Source: Natronolimnohabitans innermongolicus JCM 12255 (GTDB lineage Archaea > Halobacteriota > Halobacteria > Halobacteriales > Natrialbaceae). From it: a stretch of 64,000 nt of DNA. Positions 16,642 to 24,907 of the stretch are shown one piece after another. The DNA is taken from contig NZ_AOHZ01000011.1 of assembly GCF_000337215.1 (NCBI RefSeq), positions 1-64,000 on the forward strand, read 5' to 3'. The position numbers and the translations under genes were made by a program. A model generated the notes under the pieces. That model was not told the DNA's origin, ran no database searches, and saw only the letters and a list, made by a program, of their open reading frames with translations. Numbering within the stretch: the first letter of the stretch is position 1; the number at the start of each line of letters is the position of its first letter.

Positions 16642-17859
16642 TTACTCGCTTCGTTCGCGAAGGCGCGCTGCGACGAGCTCCTCGAGGTCCTCGCGCAGTT
16701 CGTCGACCGCAATCTCCTCCATAACGGGGACGAAGAAGCCTTCGACGAGCATGTTGCGCGCGGCGCGCGGGTCGACGCCGCGGGAGGTCATGTAGAGCAG
16801 GTCCTCCTGGTCGATCTGGCCGACCGTCGCCGAGTGGCTGGCTTCGGTGTCGTGGTTGTTGATGATCAGCTTCGGCGAGGCGTCGGCCTCGGACTCGTCG
16901 GAGAGCATCAGCGTGTTCTCGCGCTGGTAGGAGCTGGTGTCCCAGGCCTCGCGACCGACGTCCTGGACGCCCTCGTAGACCGAGCGGGCGACGTCGTCGG
17001 TGACGCCGCGGGTGACGAGGTCGGCCGTGGTGTGTTCGGCTTTGTGCCAGACCTTCGCGTCGATGTCGAAGTGCTGGTCGTTGTGGCCGTAGAACGCGCC
17101 GACGATCTGCGTCTCCGAGGAGTCGCCGTTGAGCTCCGTCGAGACGCCGGATTTCGTCAGCTGCGTGCCGAGGTTGACCTCGATCCAGTTGATCGTCGCG
17201 TACGTGTCGGCGTCGCCGCGCTTGAGCGAGAAGTTGTAGGCGTCCTCCGAGAGGTTCTGGAGGCTGCCGTACTGAACCGAACTGTTCTCGCCGGCGACGA
17301 CCTCGACGATGCCGCTGTAGTACTGTTCGTCCTGCTTTTCGCCGGTCGACTGGCGCTCTAAGATCGTGACCGACGAGGACTCCTCGGTGACGACGAGCGT
17401 GTAGTTAAACAGCGAGCGGGAGTTTTGCTCGGTGCGGATCGTGACGTCCTCGGCGTCGACGCCCTCGGGGACGTAGACGACGGTCCCGGTGCTAAACAGC
17501 GCCGTCGAGAGCGCGGTGAGGTAGTTCTCCTGGGGGTCGACGACGGAGCCGAACTGCTCTTTCAGGAGCGCTTCGTGCTCGGACACGGCCTCGGCCCACG
17601 GCAGGACCTCGACCTCGTCGGGACCGATCTGATCCTTGTTCTCCGCCGCGTTCAGCGGGTCCACGAGCGACTCGAAGTCGAGCTCGTGGAGGTTCGTCCA
17701 GTCCCGACCCGGCGTCCGGATGACGTCGGGCATGTCGAGGTCGGAAAGCGCCTCGAGTGCCTCGAGACGGGTCTCGAGCAGCCACTCGGGCTCGTCGAGG
17801 TCACCCGAAATCTGGCGTACCTGTTCTTCCGTTAGATTAGCGTGTACCTGCGTGCTCAT
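16642..17859 (-). CDS. sufD: Fe-S cluster assembly protein SufD
   Basis: A 405-residue SufD, the scaffold partner of SufB and SufC in Fe-S cluster assembly. The right-handed beta-helix core and the C-terminal segment LIINNHDTEASHSATVGQ followed by LLYMTSRGVDPRAARNMLVEGF are characteristic of the SufB/SufD family. The N-terminal helical region (EEQVRQISGDLDEPEWLLETR) matches haloarchaeal members. Last gene of sufC-sufB-sufD, beginning 21 bp after the sufB stop. No sufS or sufU is present here, so the sulfur donor is encoded elsewhere. Confidence 0.95.
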   Translation of the reverse strand: MSTQVHANLTEEQVRQISGDLDEPEWLLETRLEALEALSDLDMPDVIRTPGRDWTNLHELDFESLVDPLNAAENKDQIGPDEVEVLPWAEAVSEHEALLKEQFGSVVDPQENYLTALSTALFSTGTVVYVPEGVDAEDVTIRTEQNSRSLFNYTLVVTEESSSVTILERQSTGEKQDEQYYSGIVEVVAGENSSVQYGSLQNLSEDAYNFSLKRGDADTYATINWIEVNLGTQLTKSGVSTELNGDSSETQIVGAFYGHNDQHFDIDAKVWHKAEHTTADLVTRGVTDDVARSVYEGVQDVGREAWDTSSYQRENTLMLSDESEADASPKLIINNHDTEASHSATVGQIDQEDLLYMTSRGVDPRAARNMLVEGFFVPVMEEIAVDELREDLEELVAARLRERSE

Positions 17860-17880
17860 GTCTGATTCTCGGACTCGGTA

Positions 17881-19311
17881 TTATCCGAGGCTTCCCTCCA
17901 TCTCGAGTTCGATGAGGCGGTTGAGTTCGACCGCGTACTCGATCGGCAGTTCCTCCGTGATCGGCTCGATGAAGCCGGCGACGATCATCTTCTTGGCGTC
18001 GTCGTCGTCCAGACCGCGGCTCTGGAGGTAGAAGATGTCCTCGTCGCCGATCTTGCCGACGGTCGCCTCGTGGGCGACGTCGACTTTCGACTCCTCGATC
18101 TCCATGTACGGCATGGTGTCCGAGGTGGACTCGTTGTCGAACATCAGCGCGTCGCACTCGACGGCGGTGCTCGAGTTCTCGGCGCCGTCGGCGATGTGGA
18201 CGAGCCCGCGGTAGTTGGTGCGGCCGCCGTCTTTGGAGATCGACTTGGACTCGATGGTCGAGGACGTCTCGGGCGCGTTGTGGTAGACCTTCGCGCCGGT
18301 GTCGATGTCCTGACCCTCGCCCGCGAAGGCGATGGTGATGTGGGTGTCCGTCGCGCCCCGACCCTTGAGGATCGTACACGGATAGAGCATGGTTGCCTTC
18401 GAGCCCATCGAGCCCGAGACCCACTCCATCGTGCCGTTCGATTCGACGATGGCGCGTTTGGTGTTCAGGTTGAACGTGTTTTTCGACCAGTTCTGGACCG
18501 TCGAGTACTGAACGTGCGCGTCGTCTTCGACGAAGACCTCGACACAACCCGAGTGGAGGTTGTGCGAGCCGTACTTCGGTGCGGAACAGCCCTCGATGTA
18601 GTGGACTTCCGAGCCTTCCTCGGCAACGATGAGCGTGTGCTCGAACTGGCCCATCCCTTCCGAGTTCATGCGGAAGTACGCCTGCACTGGCATCTCGACG
18701 GTGACGTCCTCTGGGACGTAGACGAACGAGCCGCCAGACCAGACAGCACCGTGAAGTGCGGCGAACTTGTTGTCGCTTGGCGGGACACAGGTCGTCATGA
18801 AGTACTCTTTGACGAGCTCGGGGTGTTCCTGGACCGCGCGGTCCATGTTCATGAAGATGACGCCCTTCTCCTCCCACTGGTCTTGCATGTTCTGGTAGAC
18901 GACCTCCGACTCGTACTGGGCGCCGACGCCCGAGAGGGCGTTCTTCTCGGCTTCCGGAATACCCAGCTTGTCGAAGGTGTCTTTGATCTCGTCGGGCAGT
19001 TCCGTCCAGTCGTCGACGCCTTCGCGCTTGTCGACGTCCGGGCGGATGTAGGGGACGATCTCTTCGATGTCGAGTTCGGAGAGGTCCGGCTGGCCGGGCC
19101 AGTCCGTCGGCATCGGCATGTTGTGGTACTGCTTGAGCGCGCGCAGGCGGCGCTCGAGCATCCAGTCGGGCTCGTCTTTGTCCTCGGAGATCATGCGGAT
19201 GACCTCCTCGGTCAGGCCCTTGTCGGACTTCACCGCGGCGTTCTGTTCTTTCTTGAACTCGAACCGCGCTTCAGTGTCAGTTTCTTTGAGGTGATCTTGT
19301 TCGGAACTCAT
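17881..19311 (-). CDS. sufB: Fe-S cluster assembly protein SufB
   Basis: A 476-residue SufB, scaffold of the SufBCD complex on which Fe-S clusters are built. Diagnostic segments are VYVPEDVTVEMPVQAYFRMN near 225, EGSEVHYIEGCSAPKY near 250 and the C-terminal EATVGKIGDEDIFYLQSRGL near 425. The product contains several Cys that could take part in cluster or persulfide binding. ATG at 19311. It follows sufC by about 60 bp and precedes sufD by 21 bp, so the three genes form one operon. Confidence 0.97.
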   Translation of the reverse strand: MSSEQDHLKETDTEARFEFKKEQNAAVKSDKGLTEEVIRMISEDKDEPDWMLERRLRALKQYHNMPMPTDWPGQPDLSELDIEEIVPYIRPDVDKREGVDDWTELPDEIKDTFDKLGIPEAEKNALSGVGAQYESEVVYQNMQDQWEEKGVIFMNMDRAVQEHPELVKEYFMTTCVPPSDNKFAALHGAVWSGGSFVYVPEDVTVEMPVQAYFRMNSEGMGQFEHTLIVAEEGSEVHYIEGCSAPKYGSHNLHSGCVEVFVEDDAHVQYSTVQNWSKNTFNLNTKRAIVESNGTMEWVSGSMGSKATMLYPCTILKGRGATDTHITIAFAGEGQDIDTGAKVYHNAPETSSTIESKSISKDGGRTNYRGLVHIADGAENSSTAVECDALMFDNESTSDTMPYMEIEESKVDVAHEATVGKIGDEDIFYLQSRGLDDDDAKKMIVAGFIEPITEELPIEYAVELNRLIELEMEGSLG

Positions 19312-19372
19312 GATTTGATTGTGTATGTGGTTACGGCTGTAGGGTTATTACCGTTGTTCTAGCCGGATTCGG

Positions 19373-20281
19373 TTACGCCGTGCCGTAGACCTCTTCGCGG
19401 ACCCAGTCGTACCCCTTGTCCTCGAGTTCGGCCGCGAGCTCGGGACCGCCGCTTTTGGCGATCTGGCCGTCGAGCATCACGTGGACGTGGTCGGGCTCGA
19501 CGTAGTCGAGGATCCGCTGGTAGTGGGTGATCTGGAGGACGCCGGTGCCCTGCTCGTCGCGCAGTGCGTTGATGCCGTCGGAGACGTCCTGGAGTCGGTC
19601 GATGTCCAGTCCGGAGTCGATCTCGTCGAGGACAGCGATCGACGGCTCGAGAATTGCCGCCTGCAGCACTTCGTTTTGCTTTTTCTCGCCGCCGGAGAAG
19701 CCGGCGTTGAGATAGCGCTGGGCGAATCGCTCGTCCATGTCCAGCTGTTCCATCTTCTCCTGAAGGATCTGCTGGAACTCGGCGACGCCGACCTCGCCCT
19801 CGTCCGCGGGGCCTTCCATCGGCGAGGTTTCGAAGCCGTCGTCCTCTTCTTCCTCGTCCTCGCCCTCGTCGTCCTCGAAGAGTTCCTCTCGCTCCTCGAT
19901 CTTGGCGTTGAGCGCCGTTCGGAGGAAGTTCGTCATCGTGACGCCCTCGATCTCGGCGGGATACTGGAATGCGAGGAAGACGCCGAGCGCGGCACGCTCG
20001 TTGGGTTCGAGTTCGAGGAGGTTCCAGCTGCGCTGGTCCTCGTCGATTTCGATCTCGTCGCCGAATTCGTCCTCCTCGAGGTGGAGCAGGACCTCTCCCT
20101 CGGTGACCTCGTAGGCGGGATGACCGGCGATGACCTTGGCGGTCGTCGACTTCCCGGAGCCGTTCGGACCCATCAGTGCGTGGATCTCGCCCGACTCGAC
20201 CTCGAGATCGACACCCTCGAGAATCTTCTCGTCGCCCTCCGCTACTTCCGCGTGCAGGTTGTTCAGTTCGAGACGTGCCAT
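19373..20281 (-). CDS. sufC: Fe-S cluster assembly ATPase SufC
   Basis: A 302-residue ABC-type ATPase powering the SufBCD complex. Walker A GPNGSGKST lies at residues 38-46, the signature FSGGEKKQNEVLQ near 215 and Walker B SIAVLDEIDSGLD near 235. An acidic insertion of about 35 residues (around residues 145-180) makes it longer than bacterial SufC (about 250) and is typical of halophiles. The start MARLELNNLH at 20281 is standard. It is first in the operon; a strong palindrome lies about 50 bases upstream. Confidence 0.97.
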   Translation of the reverse strand: MARLELNNLHAEVAEGDEKILEGVDLEVESGEIHALMGPNGSGKSTTAKVIAGHPAYEVTEGEVLLHLEEDEFGDEIEIDEDQRSWNLLELEPNERAALGVFLAFQYPAEIEGVTMTNFLRTALNAKIEEREELFEDDEGEDEEEEDDGFETSPMEGPADEGEVGVAEFQQILQEKMEQLDMDERFAQRYLNAGFSGGEKKQNEVLQAAILEPSIAVLDEIDSGLDIDRLQDVSDGINALRDEQGTGVLQITHYQRILDYVEPDHVHVMLDGQIAKSGGPELAAELEDKGYDWVREEVYGTA

Positions 20282-20327
20282 AGTACTCTGTCGTGTGAAC
20301 GGTGGGTCGTCTGACTGATAACGGTTT

Positions 20328-20345
20328 CGTATCCAACTGGATACG
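20328..20345. promoter_or_regulatory. Palindromic operator candidate upstream of sufC
   Basis: Perfect inverted repeat CGTATCCA-AC-TGGATACG, eight-base arms with a two-base spacer, centred about 55 bases upstream of the sufC start. It lies just upstream of the expected TATA position (GTTATCAG on the minus strand near 20315-20322). Such symmetry suggests binding by a dimeric regulator of Fe-S assembly. Confidence 0.5.
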
Positions 20346-20406
20346 GTCTCCCATCGCAAAAATAATTTCCATGATCAGGAACAGAGATGCGTGATAGTGT
20401 AAGGGC

Positions 20407-20622
20407 CTACTCAGCCATTTCAAGAACTTGCCCTCCGATATCTCCACCGAATATCAGACCATTTCCCTCCAAAAGGGCTCTCTGCTGATCTTCTGGCAAA
20501 TGCTCCATGAACGTATGGCAGAGACGACAGAGTTGGAATAGGTTATCCATCGTATGTGCATCAGATGGCCTAGAGAACGCACGAATTGGACGGATATGAT
20601 GTACATCTAGATTTCGGCCGAG
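20407..20622 (-). pseudogene. Truncated HNH endonuclease fragment
   Basis: A minus-strand frame of 71 codons ending in TAG encodes LDVHHIRPIRAFSRPSDAH followed by NLFQLCRLCHTFMEHLPEDQ. This is the C-terminal half of an HNH nuclease: the His-His pair, the Asn in MDNLF, and the C-x2-C-H zinc residues all stand in place. Two in-frame stops (TGA, TAG) lie directly upstream and no start codon is available, so the N-terminal part is missing. It lies at the edge of a lower-GC island next to the sufC promoter region and is probably inactive. Confidence 0.7.
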
Positions 20623-20663
20623 CTAATCTCACACAATTCCACTTAGTGTGGCTATGATACCGA

Positions 20664-21032
20664 TCATCCCTCGGTATATGATTTGAAACCGCTGTACACT
20701 GCGCCGAGGCCAAAAACGATGCTCATCATGAGCTGACTGCCTGCGGGCTCTAACAGGTATCCGACACCGATCACGGCTGCCGCGAATGCAAAGAGGGCAC
20801 TCGCTATTCGCGGTCGCTCTAGGTAATTAGTAGCAATAGCTAATATAGCGATTAGTCCAATCACGTATACTGCAAACGCAGGGGTTGCGATGACAGCCTG
20901 GATACCGTCATCAAGGAAAATACCATAATGTGTATGGGCAGTCCACAACAGAATGATTCCAAGGCCGACTACTGAACCCACTTTCACAGCATCTTTGAGA
21001 ATGTGTTTCACCTTGCGGAACAATCCTGACAT
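20664..21032 (-). CDS. Membrane protein of unknown function (island)
   Basis: A 122-residue protein (134 if an upstream ATG-proximal start at 21068 is used) with about four membrane segments: VGSVVGLGIILLWTAH, IATPAFAVYVIGLIAILAI, IASALFAFAAAVIGVGYLL and SQLMMSIVFGLGAVYSGF. The N-terminus is basic (SGLFRKVKHILKDA). Codon use is noticeably more AT-rich than in the chromosomal core, in keeping with its place in the island. No family was recognised. A transport or immunity role for the neighbouring halocin-like gene can be imagined but nothing in the sequence shows it. Confidence 0.6.
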   Translation of the reverse strand: MSGLFRKVKHILKDAVKVGSVVGLGIILLWTAHTHYGIFLDDGIQAVIATPAFAVYVIGLIAILAIATNYLERPRIASALFAFAAAVIGVGYLLEPAGSQLMMSIVFGLGAVYSGFKSYTEG

Positions 21033-21068
21033 GAATGTCGTTTGTGATGGTTTCATATATCTATTCAT

Positions 21069-21476
21069 GTATTATGGCCAATGTATTATAGACCTTTCGC
21101 ATGTTTTTTGTTCTGGTGAATCACCATACTGCGTCGGGTACAACCGACGTGCGGAAATTCGTTTGTAGTTGGATCGACAGCAGCGTACAGCTAGTACCGT
21201 TGGTCAGTTAGTTGAATAACCGTTTTGTCGACTGCGACGTGACCCGACGATTTGTCGATATTAAATCCTCTCGGATAGCTTTCGAGGTTACGCCCGCGAT
21301 CGCGACGACGAGCGCGAGCATCGGTGGCACAGAGTATTTGACTCGTCAGTTGGAATTTTCCATCGATAACTGTTGTCGTTGTGAACACGCCACACCGACG
21401 GTGTACTGCACTCGTATCGTGGCCTGTGAGCAACGATACTCTTCGAAAAGAACTGCTGACAGTAGTATAACGTTAC
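21069..21476. other. Gene-free stretch with transposase debris
   Basis: Between the membrane protein and the kinase there are about 400 bases with no intact gene. The part around 21110-21265 is the IS6-type relic described separately; the remainder (about 21266-21476) shows no frame with convincing codon use. Confidence 0.5.
21110..21265 (-). pseudogene. IS6-type transposase relic with in-frame stop
   Basis: Minus-strand translation gives SSGHVAVDKTVIQLTDQRY, then a TAG stop, then LYAAVDPTTNEFPHV. This matches the catalytic-core start of haloarchaeal IS6-family transposases (usual pattern HVAVDETVIQLND-RYWLYAAVDP), with Trp changed to a stop and the first-Asp region retained. Sequence beyond the shown core has no match, so both ends are lost. 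Not expected to be active. Confidence 0.65.
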
Positions 21477-22526
21477 TCAACTGGCCGTCTCGATTATGTC
21501 GACGACATCTTTGAAGAACTGCCAGTGATGACTCCACAACCGATCTTGTTTCGTCTCGGAATAATACGGGAGCACATGCAGTGCGCTGATCCGTGTCACG
21601 AGCTGGTATAGATGCCGACGGTCGCGAAACTTGGCATCCCGATCGAGTGTGCGATAGCGTTCATATCCTGCGTAGAGATTCTCCCGAACAATAGATCGAC
21701 GCTCTGCATCGTAGGAGCTCCATTGCGTGAGATACTGTTCGCAGAGTACGAGTTCGTACTCGTAGTGGCCGCTGCGAACAGCACCCCAGTCCAACACCGC
21801 TTTGAGTTCGTAGGTATCCGCATCGACGAGCAGGTTCCCAGGCCGATAATCGTAATGCATCGGTACTAGAGGGACCTTCGGGAGCGTTGCCGTCGCCTCA
21901 CGGATGTAGTCTCTAACATCCGACTCGATCTCTCCTAGGTATTCGAGATAGGGAGAGTCGAGTGAACCACGCATCCAGTCACCCCAGGCTGTGCTGTTAT
22001 CTTTAATTACAATCCCATCATCGCCAACTGTGAGCTTACCAACGCCCTCGACAGGACCCAACTCGTGCAACTGAGCGAGATGGCGCCCAGCGGTGCGTGC
22101 CAGACCTGCCAAGGCGTCTGGTCCACAATCGGCTTCAAGTGTCCCAATCCATTCCTCGTCTGATTCGAGTGACGACCCATCGATGTACTCCATTAGATAG
22201 AAGGGTCGGTCCACCAGTTCGGGATCGGTAACGGCTGTATAGATCGAGGGGACCGGAATGTTGGTCTCAGTGGCGACAAATCTGTGTATCCGTGGTTCGT
22301 GAACGAACTCGGAAGTGGAACTAAGTCCGGCTGTTTTGAAAATCACTTCAGTTGTGGCGTTCGTTTCGTCGATAACTTCTATTTGGTAGGTAGTTTCAGA
22401 GCCTTCCGAGATAGCTTCTGATCGTTCAAGTGTCCAGTCCATCTCGGTGGCTCTTAGGCAGTTTTCAATCTGTTCGTCGGTAAGCGGATCCGTATCACGG
22501 TTCTTTGCAGCTATCGGATCAATCAT
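21477..22526 (-). CDS. Aminoglycoside phosphotransferase-fold kinase
   Basis: A 349-residue protein of the APH/choline-kinase fold. The catalytic loop HYDYRPGNLLVD (H-x-D-x4-N) lies near residue 240 and the metal-binding Asp in AVLDWGAV near 260. The nucleotide-binding N-lobe covers the first 100 residues, and PFYLMEYIDGSSL is the hinge. This family phosphorylates aminoglycosides, sugars, choline-like or other small hydroxyl compounds. I chose ATG at 22526 over a TTG six codons upstream. Codon use is more AT-rich than the core genome, which fits acquisition with the island. The substrate is not known; antibiotic resistance should not be assumed. Confidence 0.85.
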   Translation of the reverse strand: MIDPIAAKNRDTDPLTDEQIENCLRATEMDWTLERSEAISEGSETTYQIEVIDETNATTEVIFKTAGLSSTSEFVHEPRIHRFVATETNIPVPSIYTAVTDPELVDRPFYLMEYIDGSSLESDEEWIGTLEADCGPDALAGLARTAGRHLAQLHELGPVEGVGKLTVGDDGIVIKDNSTAWGDWMRGSLDSPYLEYLGEIESDVRDYIREATATLPKVPLVPMHYDYRPGNLLVDADTYELKAVLDWGAVRSGHYEYELVLCEQYLTQWSSYDAERRSIVRENLYAGYERYRTLDRDAKFRDRRHLYQLVTRISALHVLPYYSETKQDRLWSHHWQFFKDVVDIIETAS

Positions 22527-22742
22527 TGTCTTGGATTGTTTCAATATGGATATTAACTTGTTACTATATATTGTATACTTTTATTTTGTAGCGAATGTGG
22601 TAGAGTATGCAATCGCTGAGTGTGTGTATTTCACATAAAATAATATGGTTTGGTACCTTCCACTTTCCAGAAGTACTGGATTCGGGTTATCGATACACTT
22701 GCTACCTATCGTTTCGGATAGCCGTTATCTTCGGTGGACGTG

Positions 22743-23627
22743 CTAAAGGCTCGGCAGACTCGGACAACTGTCGAGTCCCGGAACGGACCCACAGCTTGGG
22801 AGACTAGGAAGGTCGTCTGCACTGGGACGCTCAAACTCGACATCGAGTTGGTCTTCGTACCACTCAGGTTCGACCGGAATGGCCCCAGTCGCCTCGTCGA
22901 GATCGGAGGTACATAAATCGCAGCCCTGGGGATCGATGTCTTCGTGAGCTATGTCCCACGCACACCAGATTCCCGCACCAATAACCGGGATGGCTCCAAC
23001 CTTGGTCTTGGCAGCCGGTGCAGACGTGACGAATAGAGAACAAGACCTAGACACTTCTTCGTTAGATTCTACCCAATCATATACGCAAGAAAGATTGACG
23101 AATCCACTTGGACATATTAGCGGACTGGTCGGCGTAATGTCCATTGATTGGGTGGCGACGCCGTTGGGAATGTCGTCGTCTCGAACGGTAGTTTCGAAGG
23201 AAACCTCTTCTCCGTCTTTCGTGGGTGGGAAGTAGTACGTAACATCGGTGCTCCCATCGGAATTCTTGGACTGGTGGGCGGCTGTTACGTAGCTATCTCC
23301 TAGAATGGAAAGCTCTGCTTCCTCGGCCTCGGAAGTCTGGTACGGGATGAGAACGAGCCGTTCTTCTCGGTCCCCAAGCGAAGCATGAGCCACCGTGGCC
23401 TCCTCGAGGGAAAAACTCTCTCTGTCGAGGAAATCGTACGATTCGATAAAATGTTGAACTGGTGGTTCGTTGAGGAACTTGCGTGCCGTCTCAGCCTCGG
23501 CGGATTCAGTTTCTATCTTGGCAACAGCACTCATCGAGGACGCACCAAGCCCAGCTGTGGTCGCGCCAGCTCCACCAATATATTTCAAAACGTTGCGACG
23601 CCGTCTTCCGGAATTTTGATCCGACAT
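22743..23627 (-). CDS. Tat-exported Cys-rich protein, halocin-C8-like architecture
   Basis: A 294-residue secreted protein. The N-terminus has a twin-arginine signal (RRRRNVLKYIGGAGATTAG, residues 8-26). Residues about 40-168 contain no Cys; the C-terminal half has eight, at 172, 181, 196, 222, 236, 239, 279 and 288, around a hydrophobic glycine-rich core VGAIPVIGAGIWCAW (210-224). A Cys-free exported N-terminal domain followed by a Cys-rich hydrophobic C-terminal domain is the layout of the halocin C8 precursor, where the C-terminal part is released as the toxin and the N-terminal part gives immunity. Sequence identity to halocin C8 is not claimed. An ATG at 23645 is also possible; two AT-rich TATA-like stretches lie at 23661-23685. 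AT-rich codon use marks it as island cargo. Confidence 0.6.
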   Translation of the reverse strand: MSDQNSGRRRRNVLKYIGGAGATTAGLGASSMSAVAKIETESAEAETARKFLNEPPVQHFIESYDFLDRESFSLEEATVAHASLGDREERLVLIPYQTSEAEEAELSILGDSYVTAAHQSKNSDGSTDVTYYFPPTKDGEEVSFETTVRDDDIPNGVATQSMDITPTSPLICPSGFVNLSCVYDWVESNEEVSRSCSLFVTSAPAAKTKVGAIPVIGAGIWCAWDIAHEDIDPQGCDLCTSDLDEATGAIPVEPEWYEDQLDVEFERPSADDLPSLPSCGSVPGLDSCPSLPSL

Positions 23628-23660
23628 CAAAGTACACAATAACATAGGATAAAATAAGTT

Positions 23661-23685
23661 TTTATATATTAGAATATAAAACTTT
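23661..23685 (-). promoter_or_regulatory. AT-rich promoter region of the Cys-rich secreted protein
   Basis: Minus-strand TATATAAAA and TTTTATATTC lie 34-58 bases upstream of the ATG at 23627. The nearer one would start transcription around 23641, giving a very short leader for that ATG. Confidence 0.45.
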
Positions 23686-23839
23686 ATTATTTATAGGAGA
23701 TTACAGGTTATTGATGTTCTATACCGTGAGGTACTGTCTAGGACTATCCCAAATATGGGTGACCTATGCCATTTATTTTGGACATACAATCACACTAGTG
23801 AGGAAAAGAAGTATGATGTTCGATAGAATCGCGGGATGA

Positions 23840-24615
23840 ATTGACGTCGGCACAATCAATGGGCCGTGGATCGGTTCTCCAGTGAGGTTTAATGACCGGA
23901 GGAAGCCGTAGATTTGAGCGGCCTGCTTCAAGGCCTGCTTGGACAGGTCGCAGAATTTTGCCAACCACGGCTGGAGCAACGACCAGAGACACTCTGCTTA
24001 GTTTGTATGGACGCCGTCTTCCGAAACGTATTCTTTGCCGTGAAGGACGGTTCGATGCTCATGCTCCATAGCTTGGTAGGCCGGAACTCATCGATCCAGA
24101 CCTCTTCCAGCGGCTTGGAGAGGTCATCTACCTCCTCAATCACGAACCCAAGTTCATCGCGTAGTTTGTTCCCTCCTTAGCAGACACCACTCGAAGCACG
24201 TCGCGGCAGGCCGCGACGAGCGTCGGTTCATCTCTCTGTTCTCCCGTCTATCGTGTTCGTCCTCCTTTAGGTGAACCGCCACGGTTGAGCCCTTCCCGCG
24301 GCGGATATTGGCCTTTGAAGTCGGGACATACCAGCTGGGTTTCATCGACCTGTGTCGGTCCACCGACTGTCTGGGAGATTCGATCCCAGACAGTTGGAAA
24401 GCCTCGGAGGAAGTCGGTTTCAAACTCCCTAATTTGGTCGTGAAGCGTCTCGTAACATAGTTAGAGGAGGTATGCGACTTGATTGATGCCGAGTAACGTT
24501 TCGGCGTAGAGAATGAACGCGATGAGGAACTCGTCGGGAGCGAGCTCCGAATCATAGAACGGTGCCCCACGTGTACAGGTGGTACGCTCTTTTGTAGCAC
24601 ATTGTTGATGGTGCG
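23840..24615 (-). pseudogene. Decayed IS1595-like transposase
   Basis: Conceptual minus-strand translation through several stops and frameshifts gives, in order: FYDSELAPDEFLIAFILYAE, TQVDETQLVCPDFKGQYPPR, GLNRGGSPKGGRTR, LVAACRDVLRVVSA, MEHEHRTVLHGKEYVSEDGV, HTN-stop-AECLWSLLQPWLAKF and IYGFLRSLNLTGEPIHG. The order and motifs fit haloarchaeal transposases that I recall as IS1595 family. At least four nonsense changes and one shift are visible, so it is inactive. The stretch 23628-23839 between it and the secreted-protein gene holds promoter sequence only. Confidence 0.7.
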
Positions 24616-24720
24616 GCCTCTTGCAATTTTGCGCTGATTGCTATGAACTGATCCATCGATCAGGAATCGCTCTACACGTAGATCTCAGTCATGCAGACGA
24701 GCAACGAAACTGGATCAATA

Positions 24721-24735
24721 ATCAGTCGATCACAT
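24721..24735 (+). repeat. ISH3 terminal inverted repeat, left
   Basis: ATCAGTCGATCACAT, exact reverse complement of the repeat at 26087-26101. Confidence 0.85.
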
Positions 24736-24907
24736 CGACAGCCGCACTATCTCGTTCAATAGGCGCTGAATCTGCTTGAACTGTGCTCGGCCCGTCTCGA
24801 AGAGATGGCGGCGGTAAGTTTCGGCACTGGAGAGTCGCTGTCAGCGGCGAATCGCCGCCGACGCGACAGTGTCGCCACTCACGACCGCTGCCCCAACTCA
24901 GGGACAG

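Noticed and set aside
21477-22526. Antibiotic-resistance label for the APH-fold kinase
   Set aside because: The fold covers many substrates and nothing in the context points to aminoglycosides, to which archaea are largely insensitive.
22734-22916. Short plus-strand frame opposite the Cys-rich protein
   Set aside because: No motif and poor start context; overlaps the signal-bearing gene.
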